Positions 57,211-64,000 of a stretch of DNA of 64,000 nt are shown piece after piece; positions within the stretch are counted from its first letter, which is position 1; each line of letters opens with the position of its first letter. The position numbers were made by a program, and so were the translations under genes. The notes below the pieces were generated by a model, which saw only the letters and a program-made list of their open reading frames with translations, was not told where the DNA came from and did no database searches. Origin of the DNA: an uncultured Pseudomonadales bacterium. GTDB lineage: Bacteria; Pseudomonadota; Gammaproteobacteria; Pseudomonadales; Cellvibrionaceae. The DNA lies in assembly GCA_947487765.1 (NCBI GenBank), contig CANKXO010000001.1, positions 248,001 to 312,000 of the forward strand, given 5' to 3'.

Positions 57211-58515
57211 ATGGATTTTGCTGAACTTCAATCTTATGCTCAAACATTACTGCAAAATATCATTGATTGGTTTACCAGCCCTCAATTTTATGCACAGTGT
57301 GGCTTAATTTTTGTTGCTATTTTAATTGCCTATTCCATTGCTAAGTGGATTGTTAAGTCTTCTCCTCTATTACGTGAGCCGCCAGAACAAGATTCAGCCC
57401 TAGGTTTTAAAACATGGGTCTATCGTTTTAAAGGGCTGGTTACGCCTTTAATGGTTATTTTGGCATTAGCGATCTCAGCAGAACTTAGCCGCACACTGGT
57501 CCAACAAAGTTGGCTGATTCGATTAGTACAAGGTGTGGCAGTCCTCGTTACTTTTTATACATTGATTTCTAATTTTATTGTCAGCCCATTACTAAAAGTA
57601 TTTTTTAAATGGACAGTGATGCCAATTGCGGTATTGCAAGTCTTTGGTTGGTTAGAGCCAACCATAGCTTATCTGGATACGATTGCTATTGACGTTGGTA
57701 ACATCGAGTTTTCTGCATATGGAATACTACGAACATTATTCTTTGGACTTATTCTTTTTTGGTTGGGAAGGGTTTCTAATAATTTTGGCCAACAATTGAT
57801 AAGACGTCAGGAAGAAATTGATGTTGGAACTCGAGAAGTTTTTGCTAAGTTATTTGAAGTGTTATTACTTGTCGTTATCTTTTTTGTACTATTACAAATA
57901 ATGGGTATTAGCCTAACGACTCTGGCAGTGTTTGGTGGTGCGGTTGGTGTCGGTTTGGGTTTTGGTTTACAAGCAATCGCGTCCAATTTTATATCGGGCA
58001 TTATTTTATTATTGGACCGTTCTCTTCTCGTGGGTGATTATGTTGAATTAGAGGATGGGCGTAGTGGCACTATTCGAGAGTTAGGTATGCGTTCCGCTAC
58101 ATTAGAAACATTTGATGGTAAAGATATCGTGGTACCTAACGAAACGTTTATTACTACTAGTTTTACGAACTGGACGCACAAAGACATCAAGCAGCGCTAT
58201 TCGCTTGAATTTCAACTGTCTTATAAAACAGATTTTCACACGCTTTTTCCTATCCTTAAAGAGGCCATTGCCAGTCACCCCCAGGTACTCAGTGGTGATG
58301 GTATTCCAGAAGAAGAATGGCCGGATGTTGAAATTAATGGTTTTGGTGATTCCGGTGTTGATATCCTGGTCGAGTATTGGATAGAAGGTATTGATGATGG
58401 CAAGAGCCGTGTTGATGCTGATTTAATGTTGATAATATGGGATGTATTAAAAGAGCACTTTGTTGAAATCCCTTATCCTCAACGGGAAATTCGTATTCTC
58501 AATTCTTCAGAATAG
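57211..58515 (+). CDS. MscS-family mechanosensitive channel
   Basis: A 434-residue MscS-type channel. Additional N-terminal helices lie before the pore helix, whose GGAVGVGLGFGLQAIASNFISG pattern is characteristic. The beta domain has GDYVELEDGRSGTIRELGMRSATL and the C-terminal domain ends at NSSE. It relieves hypo-osmotic stress at the inner membrane. A copy of its last 30 codons is present at 61352-61441. Confidence 0.9.
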   Translation: MDFAELQSYAQTLLQNIIDWFTSPQFYAQCGLIFVAILIAYSIAKWIVKSSPLLREPPEQDSALGFKTWVYRFKGLVTPLMVILALAISAELSRTLVQQSWLIRLVQGVAVLVTFYTLISNFIVSPLLKVFFKWTVMPIAVLQVFGWLEPTIAYLDTIAIDVGNIEFSAYGILRTLFFGLILFWLGRVSNNFGQQLIRRQEEIDVGTREVFAKLFEVLLLVVIFFVLLQIMGISLTTLAVFGGAVGVGLGFGLQAIASNFISGIILLLDRSLLVGDYVELEDGRSGTIRELGMRSATLETFDGKDIVVPNETFITTSFTNWTHKDIKQRYSLEFQLSYKTDFHTLFPILKEAIASHPQVLSGDGIPEEEWPDVEINGFGDSGVDILVEYWIEGIDDGKSRVDADLMLIIWDVLKEHFVEIPYPQREIRILNSSE

Positions 58516-58522
58516 CGTCATT

Positions 58523-58560
58523 GAGAAGGTCTCTTATGGATATATCGATAAGACCTTCTC
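58523..58560 (+). terminator. Possible hairpin after mscS
   Basis: GAGAAGGTCT (from 58523) pairs with AGACCTTCTC (to 58560), with further pairing of TTAT and ATAA inside. Only a short AT-rich tail follows, so termination may be weak. Confidence 0.6.
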
Positions 58561-58745
58561 TTAACAATAGCTTCTCTGGTTTAAATATAGCGCTTTGTAA
58601 GCCGGCACGTTAGAAGTGTTGGCTACTGTATTTGAGAAGCAAAGTCCTAAAGTATTAAAGTGCCTACTAGCTTTTATCCGCTATCGTCCAAAACGGATGT
58701 TGCTGAGGTTTTAAAGTATGCTGGGATTTTTAACTTCCCCTTGTG

Positions 58746-60992
58746 CTAAATTAATTTAAATAAGTTATTAAATTCAGCCTGAGCTTTTCTAGACGCGCCG
58801 TGGTGTTTAATAATTTCGCGGCTCAGCTGATATGACTTTTCCAATAAAGCATATATTTTTTGTTTTGCTTCTTCGATCTTCTCATCATTTTTAACAAATC
58901 GATTAATGCGATAACGTTCGATCATAAAATCAATAGCCTTATTGTCTTCGGCCAATAGGTCTGTTCGACTTATGGTCATATATTCATCCGTTTTATTAAG
59001 GGCTTTTGCTGGATCGGAAAATTGTTCATTTAGCCATTGTCTATATGTCGATGTTAATCGTGGCGCATTATCTATTAATAATCCATTATTGGTATCCATC
59101 ATCAAACTACGCAAATCTGCATTGGATGACCCAATAAATAATCGATCACCAAATAACATTACTTTGGCGTGAAGTGATAATGTTGATTCCACATTATTGC
59201 CCGCAGGTGTTTCATAGTAACGAAAGCGAGCACCTGTAGCTGGGTTATAATGTTCACTAGCGTGTTCTAACAGTGCCTTAATAGAATGGCGAGAAAGAAT
59301 GTTAACAACATTCAAATCGGTAGTTTCAATCGAGTTTGTTAGCACTTCTATAGAAACATTTGAACATGGTTGACGCCCATCAATCATTTGAGCTAATTGC
59401 GACAAGATATTCGACGGGAAAAAAACATAAGCGTTATAGAAAATAACTTGCTGAGGGTTTGCTATTGTGGCTTTCTCACAAGCGGATTTTAAGGCCGCCA
59501 ACCAGACGGCATGGATGTGTTTACCTGATTCACGTTCTTTGCCATTAATAGAGCCATAATGACGATCGCTTAGGTTTCCTTCTGAGTTAATAGTAAAAGG
59601 AAGGTTTTCAACATAGCTAATCCTTGCCTGAGAATCTACATCAAATACCTCTCGACGCTTTGTTTCCATTAAAGGTGTATAGCGTTCGCCAAATGTCGTG
59701 AGATGCTGCTGCATCTGTTGGTAGTGGAGTGCCATTCTCTCAGACAATGGGATTGAGAGAGCTTTATCAAAAGTATCTTTAAAACAACTATCAATTATGC
59801 TTTCTTTACACATATTGGCAGCATGTTGCTGAGCCACTAAAAAATCATTAGGTGCGTGTTTTCTCACCTCATTTAAACTTGCAGTCATTGAAAAGTGCCA
59901 AAGCCTGTCATACACCGATGTCAGCATTGCATCGGTTTCTAACAGATCAATCGTAATGTCATTATCCACAAAAGTATATTTGTCAGACAGGTCGCTGGGC
60001 TGAAGGTGATAGGCATCTTGCACGTTGCGCCCACCTAATTGAACGCGCCGCTGGTCAACCCAAAGAAGCTTATGATGAAGAAAGTCGGTTGAAAAATCCC
60101 AATCTCTCCGAGCAGCACTTGCTTGCTCCCTTTCCACTGGCAAAAAAGAAGAAAATGCGTCATAAACAGGGTTTAATGTATCCCCGTGCACTAAAAATGC
60201 CATCGACAATTTAGTGCGATTAATAATGCGGTCAGCAGTTGAGCCATAATAGGCTTGCCAATATATTTGACCTATTTTTTTAAGGGCATCTTGTTGTTGA
60301 GTGTTACTACCCGCCTGAGATACATTTTGTACATCTAATTGATGCGCTTCATTTACTGCTAGTGCCATTAGCTGTGGATTTTTTGCATAGAGGCCGGATA
60401 AGAACAACCCCGAACCACCGTAGTTTATATTGGCAACATCTTTACTGGTATTTACGAGAGTATCAATATCAGCCAGTTTTTCCTGACTGCAGCCCTCACG
60501 TTTACTAATATTTGGATGACGACAGCCTAGTGTCATAAATATTGCGTCTTTAATCATCAAGGGGGTAGGGCGATTATAGAATTTTACGTGAAGGCTGCCT
60601 GTCGACTGATTTCCCTTGTGTTCCAACATGGAAAAGCGATCAAGATCTTTATAAGCGGAATGGTAATCTACAAGCATGCGCACAGCCACACCACGCTTAG
60701 TTGCATCTAACAGTGCTTGACTGAGGACCGATGAGCTATAGTCATCGTCAAAAATATAGTAAGCTAAATCAATTGTTTGGGTCGCACTATTAATAAGCGC
60801 TAATTTATTTTCAAATGCGTGATCGTTATCTCTCAATATACGAGCGCTGCTGAAAGCGCCCAGCACAGCAGACCGATTTGAGGATAAAACCTCATCGGTT
60901 AAAGGCTTTAGTTGAGTATCAACAGGTGGGCTCAATTGACAGGCAGCCAATAAGGGGAAAGTAATTACTAATAATATACGATAGATGTTCAT
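58746..60992 (-). CDS. Phospholipase D-family lipoprotein
   Basis: A 748-residue protein with a lipobox LLAAC (near residue 17) after a signal peptide. Two HKD motifs of the PLD superfamily are visible: HHKLLWVDQRRVQLGGRN (about 304-322) and HAKVMLFGDRLFIGSSNADL (about 603-623). The start is ATG 60992, eight bases after AAGGA; the frame extends to 61094. PLD enzymes cut phosphodiesters, so a membrane lipid or cardiolipin-synthase-like role is possible. The gene sits between mscS and a duplicated fragment of the mscS end. Confidence 0.85.
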   Translation of the reverse strand: MNIYRILLVITFPLLAACQLSPPVDTQLKPLTDEVLSSNRSAVLGAFSSARILRDNDHAFENKLALINSATQTIDLAYYIFDDDYSSSVLSQALLDATKRGVAVRMLVDYHSAYKDLDRFSMLEHKGNQSTGSLHVKFYNRPTPLMIKDAIFMTLGCRHPNISKREGCSQEKLADIDTLVNTSKDVANINYGGSGLFLSGLYAKNPQLMALAVNEAHQLDVQNVSQAGSNTQQQDALKKIGQIYWQAYYGSTADRIINRTKLSMAFLVHGDTLNPVYDAFSSFLPVEREQASAARRDWDFSTDFLHHKLLWVDQRRVQLGGRNVQDAYHLQPSDLSDKYTFVDNDITIDLLETDAMLTSVYDRLWHFSMTASLNEVRKHAPNDFLVAQQHAANMCKESIIDSCFKDTFDKALSIPLSERMALHYQQMQQHLTTFGERYTPLMETKRREVFDVDSQARISYVENLPFTINSEGNLSDRHYGSINGKERESGKHIHAVWLAALKSACEKATIANPQQVIFYNAYVFFPSNILSQLAQMIDGRQPCSNVSIEVLTNSIETTDLNVVNILSRHSIKALLEHASEHYNPATGARFRYYETPAGNNVESTLSLHAKVMLFGDRLFIGSSNADLRSLMMDTNNGLLIDNAPRLTSTYRQWLNEQFSDPAKALNKTDEYMTISRTDLLAEDNKAIDFMIERYRINRFVKNDEKIEEAKQKIYALLEKSYQLSREIIKHHGASRKAQAEFNNLFKLI

Positions 60993-61094
60993 GCTAGCGT
61001 CCTTAGACATACTATTATTATTTGCAGTAACCCGTAATGATACTGAGTGCTGCTCGAAATTAAACGATAATACATTCATATAAGTGTAAAACAT

Positions 61095-61464
61095 TAAATT
61101 AGATGCTTAAATACCTCACAATAGCTAATAAGGTGAGAGTACACATCGAAATAATTGCTGCTTTAGTTTTTCTTATGGGGGGTGCTTGAATTAAAATGAA
61201 TCTTATATTTCACTTTTGGGTTAATCTACTAAGTGCTTAACATAATGACAATTATTCATTAAGCTAGTATGATTTTTAATCGAAAAATTTTTATTGATGA
61301 CTAAAGAAAAAAGGGATTTCTGAGGGGTAAAGTTGTATCAGTACTTATTGAGTGTTGGTTATATGGAATATGTTAAAAGGGCACTCTATTGAAATTCCCT
61401 ATCCTCAACGAGAAATTCGTATTCTCAATTCTTCTGATTAATGTAATAACAACAGGTTTTTATA
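61095..61464. other. Intergenic region with mscS scrap
   Basis: This stretch has no intact gene. It contains a 30-codon remnant of the mscS 3' end at 61352-61441, directly before the HEM4 gene. The rest is AT-rich and unremarkable. Confidence 0.5.
61352..61441 (+). pseudogene. Duplicated C-terminal fragment of mscS
   Basis: The frame reads VLVIWNMLKGHSIEIPYPQR, then EIRILNSSD and a TAA stop. The intact channel ends MLIIWDVLKEHFVEIPYPQR, then EIRILNSSE. No start or N-terminal part is present. The scrap lies just before the HEM4 gene, suggesting that a second mscS copy stood here or that the PLD gene arrived by an event that duplicated the mscS end. Confidence 0.85.
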
Positions 61465-62292
61465 GTGTCTTCTTCCATTAAGCAAAGCTTTACAGGTTTA
61501 TATATTGCGCTACCAGAAAGTCGGCAATTAGATGTACTTGCCAACCTTTTTGAAAAAAGAGGGGCGAACATTTTCAGGTGTCCTTTGGTATCCATACATG
61601 ATAGCCCTCAAGTAGATTTGGTAGAGCAGTGGTTACGACATTTCATTGATTCACCACCGGATATATTGTTGATATTGACCGGTGAAGGGATTAAGCGCCT
61701 GACTGGGTTTGCTGAGCGAGCTGGAATAGAAAATGATTGGAAGTTAGCTTTAGCTAAAGTCTATAAGTTGGCGCGTGGCCCAAAGCCAAACCGCATTTTA
61801 AAAACGTTAGACTTACAGGCTGATGAGTTAGGTTTACAGCCGACGACAGATGGCATTATTCAATCATTGGAAGTGATGGATCTGAATGAGAAACGCCTTT
61901 CTATTCAGCTGTACGGAGAAGATCCAAATGATAAATTACAAGATTATTTAAAACAAAGAAACGTGGCTTATAACACTGTTGCTCCTTATATTTATGCATC
62001 AGATGTTGAAACCAATCGGGTGGTTGAATTGATCGAGCGGCTGTCGAAAGGGCGAGTCGATATTATTTGCTTTACCAGTAAGGCGCAGTACCAGAGACTC
62101 GAAGGGGTCGCCAAAAACCTCGATATGACAAATTTGCTGGAAAATGGCTTAAAACAAGCTAAAATTGTAGCTGTTGGCCCTGTTGTTGCAGACCAGTTAG
62201 AGCAGGCAGGGTTTACTATTGCTGTGATGCCAGAAGAAAAATATTTTATGAAGCCAATGGTTACAGCCATTGAAGCTTTACTGGTTGGTTAA
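61465..62292 (+). CDS. HEM4-family uroporphyrinogen-III synthase-like
   Basis: A 275-residue protein of the HemD/HEM4 fold. Typical elements are the N-terminal LYIALPESRQLDVLANLFEK, CPLVSIHD, the middle SIQLYGEDPNDKLQDYLKQR and the C-terminal ICFTSKAQYQRL and AVGPVVADQLEQAGF. It starts with GTG at 61465, eight bases after ACAGG. It is not beside hemC, so it may be a second, divergent copy or another HEM4 enzyme. It is followed by a PilZ gene. Confidence 0.82.
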   Translation: MSSSIKQSFTGLYIALPESRQLDVLANLFEKRGANIFRCPLVSIHDSPQVDLVEQWLRHFIDSPPDILLILTGEGIKRLTGFAERAGIENDWKLALAKVYKLARGPKPNRILKTLDLQADELGLQPTTDGIIQSLEVMDLNEKRLSIQLYGEDPNDKLQDYLKQRNVAYNTVAPYIYASDVETNRVVELIERLSKGRVDIICFTSKAQYQRLEGVAKNLDMTNLLENGLKQAKIVAVGPVVADQLEQAGFTIAVMPEEKYFMKPMVTAIEALLVG

Positions 62293-62358
62293 TATATCTA
62301 TTCTGGTATATTTGAAAAGCTTATCATAATTAAAAATCGGAATTGTAAGGGTTCATAA

Positions 62359-63006
62359 TTGGATAGTGATCTAAAATTTGATGACTTAAAGCTCCTTCCG
62401 GGAACTAAACTCGACTTACGCTCGGAGCAATATAGCTCTTTGAAAGGGCTTAGTATTTTTTTGGGGCATCAAACCCATAATATTATTGTATCGACACCCT
62501 TACAAAGTGGAAAACCTATAGCTTGTCACAAAGATAGCCAAGTGGTCGTTCGTTTCTTTGTTAATCATTTAAATTGTGCCTGTGCTTTTCGTACTAAAAT
62601 AAATTACACATCGATTACCCCATTCCCTCATCTGTTCTTAGCAATTCCCGATAAGATGGAAATTGGTGAAGTTCGTAATAATGTGCGGGCGAATGTTAAT
62701 TTAATTTGTTCAGTGAATTCTTATGAGGAGTATCGCAAAAAAAACCAGTCAGCTTTGATTAATAATTTGAGTGTTGATGGGTTAAAGTTATTAAGCAAGG
62801 AATTTTTAGGTGAGGAGCAAGAAGAAATTGCTATTACAATCAAAATTAAGGTATTAGAAACAGAAAAAATACTGAAAATAGATGGAATAATACGCTCAAC
62901 TTCAGAATTAGAGGGACAGTTTAGTTATGGCATTCAATTTAAGGAGGTTAGTGAACCTAATAAATTGTTAATCTATGCTTATGTTATGTCGCAAATTGTC
63001 CGTTAA
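62359..63006 (+). CDS. YcgR-like PilZ-domain protein
   Basis: A 215-residue protein with an N-terminal YcgR-like domain (LLPGTKLDLRSEQ, then SIFLGHQTHNIIVSTP) and a C-terminal PilZ domain. The c-di-GMP motifs are RNNVR (RxxxR) and NNLSVDG ((D/N)xSxxG). It starts with TTG at 62359, eight bases after TAAGG. A role in c-di-GMP control of motility or surface life is likely; lapG in this window hints at such control in the same cell. Confidence 0.85.
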   Translation: MDSDLKFDDLKLLPGTKLDLRSEQYSSLKGLSIFLGHQTHNIIVSTPLQSGKPIACHKDSQVVVRFFVNHLNCACAFRTKINYTSITPFPHLFLAIPDKMEIGEVRNNVRANVNLICSVNSYEEYRKKNQSALINNLSVDGLKLLSKEFLGEEQEEIAITIKIKVLETEKILKIDGIIRSTSELEGQFSYGIQFKEVSEPNKLLIYAYVMSQIVR

Positions 63007-63059
63007 TAATGAGCGTATTTTCTATTTGATTCTTATTGTAAATAAAATATATATACAGC

Positions 63060-64000
63060 TTAAGGTCGGTTAACCCAATCAAAGCTCAGTTTTTTCTTAT
63101 CCATGTCGACAGAGGTTAACGTTACCTCTACATCTTGATCTAAAAATAGCTCAGTATCGTTCCAAGTTAGTTCCATACGTTGGTTATTGAACGATATTTT
63201 ATCGTAGGCGGCATCTGGCTTATTTTTATCTGCTTTTATACTGACAATAAAACCTTCGACACCGGTATCGTGTAAGCGAACACCAATGCCCTGATTTGTA
63301 AGTAGGGCAATATAAGCTTTGAATGTTTGTCCAATCTTATTTTGCATATAATCAGCAATTAACCACTGTTCCATTAGGCGTGATGCACTTCTATTATTAG
63401 CAATCGCTTCTTTTAATTTATCAACTTGCTTATTCCTAAGGTTGGCTGGTTTTTTCTTTTCCAATACCTTATGAATCATGCGTTGGTTATATAAATCCTG
63501 ATAACGTCGAATAGGTGAGGTGATTGTTGCGTAATAATTAGCGCCTAGTCCAAAATGGGGAGCTGATGTTAATGAAGGTTCACTTGCTTGCTGAAAGCGT
63601 TGTTGTTTGGCGAACAAATTCTTGTAAGTATCATCATTTTGAAGCTGTCGAATGACTTTTATGTAATCATCGAGTTTAGCTGTGTCCCCAACGTTTTCTT
63701 CTCCCAGATTCTCTGAAAGTAGCTTGGTGATGTCATCGCGACGTTCATCACGGTATCCAGGTTGAGTTATGAACAGCCCTGTTTGAGCGTTTGCCAAAAA
63801 TTCACCTGCACATTGGTTAGTGATGATCATAGACTCTTCAACAATCGTGTGGGCATCCGTGCGTTCTATTTTTTCGATAGATTCCAGTTTGCCCGATTGA
63901 TTAAGTAGCAGAGCAAAATCATCGCGATTTGGGGTGACTAGTTGATGGCTTTTACGATAGCTATTTAACGTATCTGTGCATTGCTTCAGTGTTAATAACT
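63060..64000 (-). CDS. RNase II-family exoribonuclease, partial
   Basis: The frame is open to the window edge, so only the C-terminal 313 residues are seen. They carry IERTDAHTIVEESMIITNQC, FGLGANYYATITSPIRRYQD and a C-terminal S1-like domain (EGFIVSIKADKNKPD, then ELFLDQDVEVTLTSVD), as in the RNB/RNase II family of 3'-5' exoribonucleases. Whether it is rnb or rnr cannot be settled without the N-terminus; the size of the tail fits RNase II better. The true start lies beyond 64000. Confidence 0.88.
   Translation of the reverse strand, partial: LLTLKQCTDTLNSYRKSHQLVTPNRDDFALLLNQSGKLESIEKIERTDAHTIVEESMIITNQCAGEFLANAQTGLFITQPGYRDERRDDITKLLSENLGEENVGDTAKLDDYIKVIRQLQNDDTYKNLFAKQQRFQQASEPSLTSAPHFGLGANYYATITSPIRRYQDLYNQRMIHKVLEKKKPANLRNKQVDKLKEAIANNRSASRLMEQWLIADYMQNKIGQTFKAYIALLTNQGIGVRLHDTGVEGFIVSIKADKNKPDAAYDKISFNNQRMELTWNDTELFLDQDVEVTLTSVDMDKKKLSFDWVNRP

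Overview
The window reads as chromosomal DNA of a Gram-negative gammaproteobacterium, probably marine and on the Pseudomonas/Cellvibrio/Oceanospirillum side of the class. Support comes from the gltA / sdhAB-sucAB-lpd-sucCD block, the gpsA-DUF4389-sixA set, the prmB-aroC-MFS order, and AT-rich intergenic DNA (about 40% GC by eye). I cannot name the species. I saw no tRNA, rRNA, CRISPR array, insertion sequence or complete prophage. The right edge cuts an RNase II-type gene.

Layout. 1-5.7 kb: three tandem, nearly identical small membrane protein genes, an ATP-grasp ligase, an hflK-hflC pair and two small genes. 5.9-8.9 kb: an isoaspartyl peptidase/asparaginase, a deleted pseudogene remnant and a GC-richer FAD/NAD(P)-binding protein. 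8.9-12.1 kb (minus strand): a compact alkylation-damage operon of an SDR, an AraC-MGMT Ada-type protein, a 2OG-Fe(II) oxygenase, a stand-alone Ada-type metal-binding protein and AlkB. 12.9-15.8 kb: a solute-binding protein facing a class 3 lipase, its DUF6795 partner and a small membrane protein. 16.2-21.7 kb: DUF3348, a MotA/TolQ-like DUF802 protein, a MotB/OmpA-like protein and DUF2894, followed by an HTH-like protein. 21.8-25.1 kb: an alpha/beta hydrolase, small unknowns, LapG and TauE/SafE.

25.1-39.0 kb: the TCA-cycle block. gltA diverges from sdhA-sdhB-sucA-sucB-lpd-sucC-sucD. The membrane anchors sdhC and sdhD are not upstream of sdhA but follow sucD, and both residues that align with the E. 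coli heme b axial histidines are replaced. SucB has two lipoyl domains. 39.0-46.9 kb: a 58-bp perfect palindrome, a DMT transporter with no standard start codon, htpG, gpsA-DUF4389-sixA, an alpha/beta hydrolase, DUF4892 and prmB. 47.0-54.6 kb: an accessory segment between prmB and aroC (DUF6502, DUF5666 lipoprotein, LysR regulator, large secreted multidomain protein). 54.8-64 kb: aroC, an MFS transporter, an MscS channel, a phospholipase-D-like lipoprotein lying between mscS and a duplicated scrap of the mscS 3' end, a HEM4 protein, a PilZ protein and RNase II.

The strongest candidates for new biology are the four-gene DUF motor cluster, which resembles the ZorA/ZorB motor of Zorya but lacks Zorya effectors, and the relocated SDH anchor pair that appears unable to bind heme b. 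The split-Ada operon with two 2OG-Fe(II) oxygenases and the lipase/DUF6795 cassette with its remnant elsewhere in the window come next.
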